Part shown: positions 36,602 through 45,841 of the stretch, one piece after another
Position numbering within the stretch: the first letter of the stretch is position 1
How the letters are laid out: each line of letters begins with the position of its first letter
Source: Acanthosoma haemorrhoidale
Lineage: Eukaryota; Arthropoda; Insecta; Hemiptera; Acanthosomatidae
NCBI GenBank assembly: GCA_930367205.1
Contig: OV884015.1
Location: 32,789,288 to 32,853,287 of the forward strand
DNA: 64,000 nt
Direction: 5' to 3'
Program-made: the position numbers and the translations under genes
The notes under the pieces: model-generated
The model's input: the letters and a program-made list of their open reading frames with translations, nothing else
Told to the model about the DNA's origin: nothing
Database searches by the model: none

Positions 36602-36785
36602 AGTTAAGGTTCGGACGTCGTAGGCAGCCAGCCTAATCCTTAAGTCATCGGGATATAAACATCCCGAATGAATTTAGAGAGGCTTTAAAAGGCTCAAATA
36701 AAAACAGTCTTGTGACAACTCTCGTTCTGTAACTACATTCAACCTCTTTTCTTTTTCTTCACGTTTTTGTTGACGATCGTTAACT
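36602..36785 (+). repeat. Gypsy 5' LTR (184 bp)
   Basis: Begins AGTTAAGGTTCGG and ends GATCGTTAACT. It includes a 20 bp near-palindrome TCGGGATATAAACATCCCGA at 36648-36667 with a TATA-like core, and AATAAAAACAGTC as a possible polyadenylation signal. The final T is shared with the primer binding site. Very short for an LTR. Confidence 0.92.
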
Positions 36786-36802
36786 GGTGCCGAAACCCGG
36801 GA
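36785..36802 (+). other. Primer binding site complementary to tRNA-Phe
   Basis: TGGTGCCGAAACCCGGGA directly follows the 5' LTR. Its reverse complement TCCCGGGTTTCGGCACCA equals, as I recall it, the 3' end of animal cytoplasmic tRNA-Phe (acceptor strand TTTCGGCA plus CCA, preceded by the T-arm end). All 18 bases fit. Better known arthropod Gypsy elements use Lys, Ser, Leu, Arg or Trp tRNAs. Confidence 0.75.
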
Positions 36803-36893
36803 GTGGAGTGGGTTCGAGTCATTAAAGTGCGAGTTGGCTTTTGTTTTTTTTTTCGTTCTCATTCGCTTTCGCGTAATTTAATTAAAGGAAGTA

Positions 36894-37941
36894 ATGGTGG
36901 ACTTGCTGCCGGCAGCGTTTGCAGTTCCACAGTTACCTAAAGAAACCATGGATGAAGCCCATGCGAACTCGCTGGCATGGATGAAGGTGCGGGCAGTGAC
37001 GTCGCAGGATAAGAGGAAAATGATCTCAGACCTCGAAAAATTTTCTGGGGAACTAGGTGAGTTGAATTATTTTCTCAAAGGTGGGGATAGAATTATGGAG
37101 AGGATACAAGCCAAGATGGACGAAGGGTTACTCGACCCAGGTGACGCTAAGTCAATAAAGGCAGACCTAGTGTGCAGGGTGAAAAGGAAGGTGCTGAACC
37201 TGATACAGGTGGACGAGGAAACCCCATGGGAGATAGTATAGACAAGACTGAAAAAAGCATATGGGGGAGGGGACGATGAACCCCAGAGGAGGATATCTTC
37301 CAAATGTTTCGAGAAATGAAATCTCCGAGACAGAATAGTGGACAGTATGCTGCAGTCCTGGTTGTCCGCTACAATAAAATAAATGAGAAAATGAGGGAGA
37401 CAACTAGCGCCGAGGAAGTGGAGGGCAGGATGGGGTTCCTGTCTACAATCTTAAAGGTACAATTAGCGAAGGAGACGGGAAGGAAGGAAGGGTTCCCTAA
37501 TGAGCGATCGTTCCTAGAATGCGCCCAGGCGATGATAGATGCTAGCGCAAGAGAGGAAGAAGTAAAAATGAACGAAGACGACAACGATTGGAGCCAGATC
37601 CCATATAGGAGAAACAGGACCTCAAAAGCTGTGTGGAAGAGACAGGAAACGCCGTTTGCTGGTAGAGACAGGGGAACGACAAGAGAGAGAAGATTGGGAG
37701 TGACGAGGCCTAGGTACGCCCCTCGGAAAGAAGGTAGGGAATGTCATGGCTGTGGAAGACGGGCCATCTGGTAGCTCAGCGTCCTCACACTAAGTGCTTT
37801 GAGTGTGGGGAAGAAGGACACATAGCAAGACAATGTCTATACTTGTTTCGTAGAAAGGAATTTTACAAAGCAGAACCAATGGAGGTGAATAACCAAGAGA
37901 AAATGGATCAACGGGCGACGAGTCGTCAGGGACGTCGGTGA
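36894..37941 (+). pseudogene. gag: Gypsy gag, broken
   Basis: Gag would form the particle and bind RNA. The frame opens at ATG 36894 (MVDLLPAAFAVPQLPKETMD) and is closed by TAG at 37239-37241. After a frameshift near 37275 it resumes (37304-37774) through a capsid-like, charged region. A second frameshift falls in the first zinc knuckle (CHGCG, then in another frame WKTGHLVAQRPH), whose last Cys is missing. A second, intact CCHC knuckle CFECGEEGHIARQC is encoded near 37798-37839. The frame ends at TGA 37939-37941. At least three lesions are visible, so no full Gag could be made. Confidence 0.85.
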
Positions 37942-37950
37942 CAGTCCAGA

Positions 37951-40845
37951 GGAGGATTGGAGGGAGAATCTGCGGAGCGAGTTTAGGGATATTTTTTTCG
38001 CTGAAGGGGACAAGCTAGGAGCAACGGGGAAAACGCTACATGAGATCCCGTTAAAATTAGAGCGGGTGACGTATGTGAAGGAGAGGCGGTATCCACAAGC
38101 GCTCAGACAACATATTAGAAAGGAGATCGAGGATTTCAAACGCCAAGGTATCATCAGAGATAGCACGTCTCCGTATAATAGCCCTTTGTGGGCAGTGAAA
38201 AAGAAAAGTCGGCCGGGATATAGTGAGGAAAAATACCAAATCGTGGTGGATTTTCGGAAACTTAACGATAATACCCTGGACGAAAAATATCCGATCCCGC
38301 CGTTCGAAGACATCCTAGAAAGACTCAACGGTGTGAAAATATTTAGCACATTAGACCTAAAAGCAGGGTTCCATCAGATCAAGCTAGCTGCGCATGACCA
38401 ACATAAAACGGCGTTCTCATTCAAAAGAATGCATTTTGAGTTCACGAGAATGCCGTTTGGTCTAAAAAATGCTGCAATAACCTTTTAGCGCCTCATGGAC
38501 GAACTTCTTAGAGGAATGGACGAAAATATGTGCCAAATTTACATGGATGACCTGCTGATCTTTAGCCGAACGGAATCGGAACATATTCAACACCTCCGGA
38601 ATGTATTTAGGAGATTGAGAGATTTTGGGTTGAAACTGTCAATAGACAAATCGTTACTAGGGCAGGAGCAGATTATTTTTTTAGGGCACACAATCTCGCA
38701 GGAAGGGGTTCAACTGGACTCGACGAAAGTAGAAGTGATCCAGAAAATGGAGGTGCCAAAAGACGTAAAAGGGATTCGGAGATTACTGGGCACGCTCAAT
38801 TACTACCGCCGTTTCGTGCTGGACATGGCAGAATATATGGTACCCATTAACAATTTACTACGGAAAGGAGCACGGATAATGATCACGCCGCTAATAGAGC
38901 ATAATATCCACAAATGCTTGGCACGTTTGCAGGAGGCGCCGATTTTGGCTTTCCCTAACTTCGAGAAGGATTTCACGATCACCACCGACGCAAGTGAATA
39001 TGCCTTGGGGGTAGTATTGTCACAGGAGGGCGGGGACGGGGAAAGATCGGTGGCTTACGCGAGCAGACGCCTGACGGACACGGATGCGCGGTACAGCGCT
39101 CTGGAACGAGAACTCCTTGGGACAGTGTGGGCCATTGGGCACTTCCGCCCTTATGTATTTGGTAGAAGGTTTCGAATACATACGGACCACCGACCACTTC
39201 AATGGGTCGGAAAACTCGAAGAATCCTCCTCAAGGGTAACGAGGTGGAAGGAATTCTTAGCGCAATACAATCTGGATATCGTGTATAAGCTGGGGAAAGA
39301 CAACGTCGTGGCAGATTGGCTGTCGCGCGCTATTATGGTGAACGCCATAGAGGAAGGGGAAACATCAAGCGGTATGAGGCAATTTATTGGGGAATGGACG
39401 CCTGGAGAAGCGGGCAGGAGCAGCACGAGGGAAGATAGTGACAGGTGTGCGGATCCACCGTCAGACTAGTCTATAGGGGAGAGGCCGCGTGATATGGAGG
39501 TGACGGATGAAATTAATGATAAGCGGAGGCAGATCATTTGGAAAACTCAAACATCGGGTACTCTGAAAATACTCCATAGTACGTACGGTAGGAGTCAGAT
39601 CGTGACAATTTGGTCACCGCCGGGAGTTCGTGGAGATCAAATTTGTCAGGCTCTCAAGGACGTGTCAAAACCTGGCAAAACACAACATTTATTCGTGGGC
39701 AACACGACTGTGTGGGACAAAATTAAAAAGCTGTGGCAGAAAGAGCTGTTGGGGGTGGATCGCTCGTTCATTTGTTGTCTTTCCGTGGTCCAGACCCTGC
39801 GAGACGAGAAACAGCAACGCGAGGTAACACTGGCGTATCACCAAGGGAAAACCAACCACCGCGGTGGGCAGGAGACGGCGCAAGCCCTACGAAGGCGCTA
39901 TTTTTGGTGGGGAATGCAGCGGACTATTCTGGAGGTAATCGGAGCATGCGAAGTTTGCGGGAAGACAAAATATGATAGACATCCCCCGCAGGGACGCCAG
40001 GAGGAATCACCCACGGCAGAAGCACCATTGATGGACATTCAAGTGGACACCTTCACGTGGCGGGGTTTTAAGTGGGTCACTATCATCGACCCATTTAGCA
40101 AAGTGGCTATGGCCTATGCGGTGGGGGACAAGTCATCAGATTCCATATTACAAGCCCTCAACACATGGTTTCAATTCTACGGCATACCGGAGAGGATCTC
40201 GTCGGACGGGGGACGGGAGTTTGACAATGCAACCGTGAGAGCCGAAATGCAAAAACGGGATGTGGCATGGCATTTTAATACCCCCGGGCGTCCCAAGAGC
40301 AGGGGAACCATCGAAAGGTTACACAGCACCCTAAGCGACCACTTACGCGTGTATCAGGTGGATAAAGGCCTGTCGGCGAACGTAGCGATGCCCATGGCGG
40401 TGGCGGTATACAACCACTCGATACACGCCACGACAGGGGTTAGCACCCTTTGAAATTTTGTTTGGATTACGAGTGAGACAGAGAAACTGGCCAGAGACGG
40501 TGGCGGATGAGGGAATGGTGGAATAGCTCCATAACACCCACATACAGCTCGGAAAGATGTGGTACAAAGTACGCGATAAAATTATGTGCGAAAAATCCAA
40601 GCGCGTGGCGTGGGCCAATTTGAAGGTTCGGGATCGCATAGGGGCAATATTGATTGGGACCGTTGTATACAGAAAAGTCGTATCAAATCGTACTAAGGAA
40701 CTGGTTCGGTACGGGGGGGCCCTTTAAGGTCATAATAATTCGGGAACATAATCTCGTGACCATCGAGAGTATGACCACCCCAAAGAAGAGGCGAACCGTT
40801 CACATTGAACAGTTGAAACTCCCACCACAGTGGGGTGGGTGTTGA
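37951..40845 (+). pseudogene. pol: Gypsy pol: RT, RNase H, integrase; no protease
   Basis: RT starts soon after the gag zinc knuckle (WRENLRSEFRDIFFAEGD), continues with VVDFRKLNDNTLDEKYPIPP, and has its active site IYMDDLLIFS (YMDD at 38540-38551). RNase H motifs follow: ITTDASEYALG, ERELLG, HTDHRPLQW. Integrase has an HHCC finger (HQGKTNHRGG, then CEVCGKTKY) and a DD35E triad: Asp codon 40046, Asp 40205, Glu 40313. A GPF-type C-terminal module (GGPFKVIIIREHNLVTIES) ends at 40845. Lesions: in-frame TAG at 38487 and 39467, and a frameshift near 40448 plus others up to 40650. No DTG/DSG protease motif lies between gag and RT, so that domain is deleted. Confidence 0.9.
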
Positions 40846-41181
40846 ATGTGCGTAAGATGGTGTGCCCTCGATCCTATACGGAGCAACTGATTCGGAATCA
40901 TATACTTCACATGTGAAGCTCAGAGAGAGTTTTTGTTTTCATTATTTATATTGTGGCTAAGTTCCATTTTTTTTTTTCACCTGGCAGCCGCCGGTCAAGG
41001 GCGAATGTATTATATTTTATTATTATTATTGTTTTATTTCTGTATTATCTCTTTTCTTTGTGTTCTGTTGTTTTGTGTGGACTATGAATGTATTAGACCG
41101 TAAACGTGATGTAAGGGATTACAGGCTGTGTGCTGCGTGCGCCGGACCTTGGAGTTTACGCAGAGATATGCGTAAACTGGC
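40846..41181. other. Gypsy 3' non-coding region, no env
   Basis: About 340 bases between the end of integrase and the polypurine tract contain no open frame of note. There is no room for an envelope gene. It includes a T/A-rich section with ATT repeats near 41015-41035. Confidence 0.7.
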
Positions 41182-41189
41182 AAGGGGGG
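41182..41189 (+). other. Polypurine tract
   Basis: AAGGGGGG lies immediately before the AGTTA start of the 3' LTR. Its position matches the plus-strand priming site expected for this element class. Confidence 0.85.
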
Positions 41190-41373
41190 AGTTAGGGTTC
41201 ACGCGTCGTAGGCAGCCAGCCTAATCCTCAAGTCATCGGGATATAAACATCCCGAATGAATTTAGAGAGGCTTTAAAAGGCTCAAATAAAAACAGTCTTG
41301 TGACAACTCTCGTTCTGTAACTACATTCAACCTCTTTCCTTTTTCTTCACGTTTTCGTTGACGATAATTAACT
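41190..41373 (+). repeat. Gypsy 3' LTR (184 bp)
   Basis: Begins AGTTAGGGTTCACG and ends GATAATTAACT. It aligns end to end with the 5' LTR, with about nine substitutions counted by eye, clustered near the two ends. The right flank TCTA differs by one base from the left flank TTTA. Confidence 0.92.
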
Positions 41374-43318
41374 TCTAACTACCCAAATAACATCTCTAAT
41401 GATCCAGTGGAAGAGCTCTATTTGGGGTGACCGTCTCCGCAGTTTACACAGTGACTACAAAGCATTTTGGCGGCTGGTTAAAACATCTGTAACCAAGAAA
41501 AACACTGTAAGACTGGTAAACAACGGGCAGTCCATGTCTGTTGCAGAGCAGTCCGACCTACTCCCTGACCACTTGAGAGGGGATAGAGCCAGTGAGCTAA
41601 TCACAGCGCCCTACCGGCGGACCTCCACCCAAACTTCCATATATACCTCCTACCACCTGGTTTCGGTGATCATTCGTCGCACCAGAGGCAACAGAGCACC
41701 AGGAGATGACAACGTCCAGAACATCCTTCTGAAATAGCTACCACGGAAGGGGATATCCCACATAGTGAACATCTTAAACTCTTCACTGTGACTACATCAT
41801 TTTCCCCAGACGTGGAAGCATGCCGTTGTCGTCCCACTGTTGAAACCGGCCAAGAATGGGTGTGAGCCAGCTCACTACAGGCCCATCAGTCTGCTGACCC
41901 AATTATCAAAAATCTACGAGAGGATTCTCTACGATCATCTCACCAGGCACTGTGACGCTCAAGACATCATTCGACCTCAACAGACCGGCTTCACCAAAGG
42001 ACTTAGCTCGGACTGCAACCTTGTAAAACTGCAGTGGCACGTTGCAACGAACATGCGCCACATCAAAGTCACTGCGATGATCTCCCTTGACTGCACGAAG
42101 GCATTTGACTCCGTAGATCATCGTAGATCACTCTCCTGAGACGCCTGAACGAGCATGACTTCCCTGCGCAACTCCAGAAAATCATGTCCTCCTAACTAGC
42201 AGGCAGAACATCTTCTGTGCGAATAGGAGCCGTCTTAACCACCAGAAGAGATTTCGTGCTGGGACCCCTACTCTTCAACATATACACCGCGCATATAGTA
42301 GGAGCTTCATACTCCAATTGCGAGGTAGCGGCATATGCGGACGACATAGGGGTCTACAGCACCAGCCTCAACCCAACGAAAGCTCTAAAGGCTGCAGAGG
42401 GCGCTAGCCAATTAATCGCCGACAGCCTGCGAGCTGTCCACATTCAAGTGAACCCAGCCAAGACTCAGGGGATTATCTTCTCTTTCCAGCATGGGAAAAA
42501 GAAGCGTCCACCCAGATTTACCATAGATGGGACTCAATGTAAATTAGCCAACAGCATCTGCTACCTGGGCATCAACCTAGGCAGGCACATGACGTTCGGC
42601 ACACACTTGCAAAAGAAATTAAAACGAGTCCGCAGAACTTACTACTCTCTCCAGCATCTCATCACAAGCCCGGCTATATCCCTTCGACTGAAACTCTTAA
42701 TATACAAGAGCGTCCTGAGGCCAGCTCTACTGTTTGGGACACCACTCTTTAGATTCCTACATGCCAGCACCATAACTCGCCTCCAGAGCTTCCAGAACAA
42801 CATCCTGCGAACGGCACTGTGACATACCCCTTTTCGTGAAATGAAGGCTTCCGACATACACGAAAAGTTCGAGCTCCCCACCATCACCGAATCCATCAGA
42901 CGACGTCACATCAAGTTCTTCGACTTGATGAAGCACAGTCTAAACCCTCTCTTCCGAGACATGACATCACCACCGCTACCGGCACGATGGCAACTCACAA
43001 GATCGAGTAAAGCAGAAGAAATGGTTGACATCACGGCGCTTGGCCCACCAACAACAAGCCTCTAAGGGGCACCCTCACTGATATCAGACTAACTACGACT
43101 GCACTACATGCCTAGAGAAGACTCTAGGCCCAGCCACCAGTGGACTCTCACCACTGTACCGTAACAATCACCCTCCACCGAGGATTCCCACACTCCTTAC
43201 TCCTCTCACACCACCCTCAAGCAGGTCCTCCTAGTACAAGGATCCGATCACCCTAAATATTTTATATTTCTCCCTCATCCTAATATTATAACTAGAGAGC
43301 TTAGAAAAAATAAAAAAA
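41374..43318 (+). mobile_element. LINE family B (Jockey-like), 3' part, copy 1
   Basis: Continuation of the LINE interrupted at 36601. It carries an RT gene remnant, a C-terminal domain ending at 43065, and a 3' untranslated region. The region ends near ACTAGAGAGCTTAGAAAAAA followed by A-rich sequence. The same 3' region occurs inverted at 47866 and 60087. Stops and small deletions relative to the copy at 47866-49323 show that it is inactive. Confidence 0.9.
41378..43065 (+). pseudogene. LINE-B reverse transcriptase, broken
   Basis: Combined frames give the linker (RSLHSDYKAFWRLVKTSV), then RGNRAPGDDNVQNILLK, then HYRPISLLTQLSKIYERILY (RT start), then QTGFTKGLSSDCNLVKLQ and MISLDCTKAFDSVDH (motif A). 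AAYADDIGVYS is the active site (YADD at 42333-42344). The C-terminal LRLKLLIYKSVLRPALLFG is followed by QNNILRTAL, a TGA, and an open frame to 43065. The motif B loop (GVPQGSVLGP in the sister copy) is shortened here to FVLGPLLFNIY by a small deletion. Several stops and frameshifts split the gene. The endonuclease half is absent. Confidence 0.85.
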
Positions 43319-43368
43319 TTGTGAATAAACTCTTCTTGTAAAAAGTCATCTGTGTAAAACGTCTTTAA

Positions 43369-43590
43369 CTTGCCTCATTAGACAATAAGTAACTGTGATA
43401 AATGTTCTCATCCATACCATATTTACAATTTTCATCCACTCGCTCAGTTATACAGTATTTACAAACGGTCCAGAGGCCTCCCAAGTCTACATAGTCCTCA
43501 CCACCCTCGCATGGGAAAGAGGAATCGTAGTCTTGGGAACCCCCACGTTCTTTCGTCAGCTGCGTCACTGGATACGAGGCAGCGGAGGCT
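43369..43590 (-). mobile_element. LINE family A 3' fragment
   Basis: Non-coding minus-strand LINE-A tail: the CTTGCCTCATTAGACAATAAG end, the ATACCATATTTACAATTTTC repeat, and the block that includes GGAGGCTT, where homology ends. It is inserted about 50 bp after the LINE-B tail. Only the 3' untranslated region remains. Confidence 0.8.
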
Positions 43591-43913
43591 TCTAACATTA
43601 AATAAGAAATTTTTTGCTCTGATGAAGAAATATTTTATTCTTCTGATCTGGACTAAGGGGAGTTTACATTGGATTTAGGGCATATCCAGAGTAAATATCC
43701 CAAGCCTTCCAGAGTACATGTAGAGATATTTCAGAGCTGTCAATAGAGATTTTTTTTAGGTTGTGCCTAATGTCTATGTTGTGCTTTTACTCATTCTAAG
43801 TTGGATGATGGTTCAGACAGTGAAATGGTTTTTGAAATCGGTACATAACTGTTGCTCTGTTGAACTCTGAAATTCAGCAGGCTCCTTGATCACATGCTGT
43901 CCATGTGATGTCC

Positions 43914-44344
43914 ATATATAACATTAACCTGAAGCTGATATCATTTTGAGAGATTTGTCCAATGGTATTTTGTAAATCAATGTCCATTCTAAGAGTGAGG
44001 TGTAATAACAGAAGACTGTGTAAGTACGGTTCGGTATGGGATCATTACTCACCACAATTTGCTGTCTACTTAAATAGTAGGTGCGAGTTACCAGACTAAT
44101 AAAGTGTTTTCGGGTAAGATAAGTCTTCGGTATATTGTCATGTCCAGGTTTTATTAAGAATTTATTCTTCTTAATCACCTAAATTTTTTTTTTTTAATGT
44201 GGCCTTTTTAAGTGTTAAAACAGTCTGAGCGGAATTAAAATCGGACCACTGTCGCAAAATACAAGTGGTCGAAGTTTTTCTTTTACAAAATACCATTGGA
44301 CAAATCTCTCAAAATGATATTAGCTTCAGGTTAATGTTATATAT
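43914..44344. repeat. Foldback: 63 bp inverted repeat around 305 bp
   Basis: The segment 43914-43976 (starting ATATATAACATTAACCTGAA) is the reverse complement of 44282-44344 with a single mismatch (G/A). The 305 bp between are unrelated to the arms. The structure resembles a foldback or MITE-like DNA transposon, or an inverted duplication. No target duplication beyond the AT-rich ends was found. A minus-strand 84-codon frame (43924-44178) crosses the left arm and is not recognised. Confidence 0.85.
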
Positions 44345-44576
44345 CGTTGTAGAGAAAAACGACGATATGTATACTTCTTTCGGTTAACTGGATAAATGAA
44401 AATGTTTGTAAGTTGGTTTTAATAATTCAATCACTAATTTTATTATTACTGATTTATAGAATTAAAACCATCAAATGATTGAACAATATAAAATAAACGA
44501 AATAAACATACCTGCAAAGATTAATTAAATTACACGTTATTTGCCAGGTATTTTAGTGGATAGTCACAACGCATAA

Positions 44577-45388
44577 CCAAACTAAATTTTTTTCATTTGC
44601 ATCAATTTTTACAATATCTATTTCTCCACATGTGTTATTAGGATTATCAGCTGATAATGATGTTTCATTTAGAATAATTAATTTTTTGTCACAAATAAAT
44701 TTTTATTTCTCCATTCTTTTTCTGGATGATAACGATTTGGACATCCTAAGTTTTCACAAATAGAACAGGGTTTCTTTAAAGCAGAGCTGGTTATTTCATT
44801 TAATTTATCGATTTTCTGTTTGGATTTTTCCAATGTTATGCTCATACGTTGATTTGGTGTATCATTGTTCTTCATTCTGGAAAATGAATCATCTATTCTC
44901 CTAAGTTGTGTAAACAGTTTTTCAATACTTGTTATTTCTTCTCTGTCTAATTCATCTTGTACTGCCAATGGTAGTCCCACAACAATCATATTGATTCTTG
45001 AAAAAAATTTACTTTGGCTTTTCACTTCCAAATATAACCTTTCTTTTGCTAATGCGTAATCAACCAATGAGTCTCCTTAATATTTAAAACTGTATGCTTT
45101 CCTAACCCTTGGCCAACCTTCATCTATGAAAACTGTTAAAAAAGATTTTCTCCATTCAGACCAGTTTACTAGACCTATCCTTTTATAATTTGCCTCATAC
45201 CAATCTTTGGCTAGGCCGTCTACAAAAAAAACGAAGGATTTCAATAATTTTCGTAACACTAGTCACGTTGTGTCTCATACATTCAGATTCAAAGCGTTCT
45301 AACCAATCTGAAGGATTTTGTTTTTTATCAAATTTTCCTATAACAAATGTCTCTTCTATCTCCTGCAGTTTGATTTCATCAGCTGATG
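44577..45388 (-). pseudogene. gag: LTR-retrotransposon gag remnant (minus strand)
   Basis: Minus-strand frames together give a Gag of arthropod LTR retrotransposons: IGKFDKKQNPSDWLERFESE, then VDGLAKDWYEANYKRIGLVN, WSEWRKSFLTVF, a stop, then GDSLVDYALAKERLYLEVKS. After a frameshift come INMIVVGLPLAVQDELDREE and a Cys/His motif CSICENLGCPNRYHPEKEW. Further downstream the frame breaks at TAA, but residues like EIDIVKIDANEKNLVW suggest the start of the protease region. At least one stop and two frameshifts are visible. It belongs to a different family from the Gypsy element at 36602. RT and integrase are absent. Confidence 0.8.
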
Positions 45389-45841
45389 TGATGTTTCAAG
45401 ATTTGGCCTTCTCATTTATGAAAACCTCTGCATCTCTCTTCCTAACCTCGCTATGTTTTAGTCCGGCCTCGTCAGACCCCACACTTTCCTGGTGGGATTC
45501 TCTGCCTTCGTCTTACTAAAACTAGCACCTCCCTGGAAGAGATTTCTTCCTTGCTGACGACGGTCATCTGGGCCCTACAATCTTTACCTAGTAGTGTCGG
45601 CCACTGCAATTCAGTCTGCCTCTTCCGGTTCACACTCGCCTTTGGTATCCGGACGGTTTTGATGAGTGTGAATTCGTGGTCATTCTAAGGCCACATAAAC
45701 TACGTACAATACCTACCCTATACCTCTTCTCCTGAACATTGTTTAACAGGCACATATCTATCAAATATGGACCCAGATAGTGCAGTAGTAAGACCCGTCA
45801 TGAAATAATTGTCCAGGTCATAGCTTAATCAAGCCTCACTT
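45389..45841 (+). mobile_element. LTR fragment of family S
   Basis: This block is homologous to 54341-54783 of the solo LTR at 53944-54838. Shared text includes CTCATTTATGAAAACCTCTG, AGTGTGAATTCGTGGTCATT and ATTGTCCAGGTCATA. It is truncated on both sides: the first 400 bases and the terminal GACA end are missing. It abuts, in opposite orientation, the gag remnant ending at 45388. Confidence 0.85.

Larger units (their letters stand above)
36602..41373 (+). mobile_element. Ty3/Gypsy LTR retrotransposon, 4.77 kb, defective
   Basis: A complete element by structure. It has two 184 bp LTRs with AGTTA...TAACT ends, a primer binding site, gag, pol (RT, RNase H, integrase with GPY/F-like end), a polypurine tract, and 4 bp target repeats TTTA (36598-36601) and TCTA (41374-41377). 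By hand the LTRs differ at about 9 positions (about 95% identical), so the insertion is not recent. Gag and pol contain stops and frameshifts. No protease motif and no env frame were found. The AGTTA...TAACT termini are typical of the gypsy/17.6-type group. It sits inside a LINE-B copy. Confidence 0.93.

Noticed and set aside
37837..38349. 170-codon minus-strand frame across the Gypsy pol start
   Set aside because: Antisense shadow of gag and RT coding sequence.
40846..41181. env gene of the Gypsy element
   Set aside because: Only about 340 bases lie between integrase and the polypurine tract, and no open frame of meaningful length is present.
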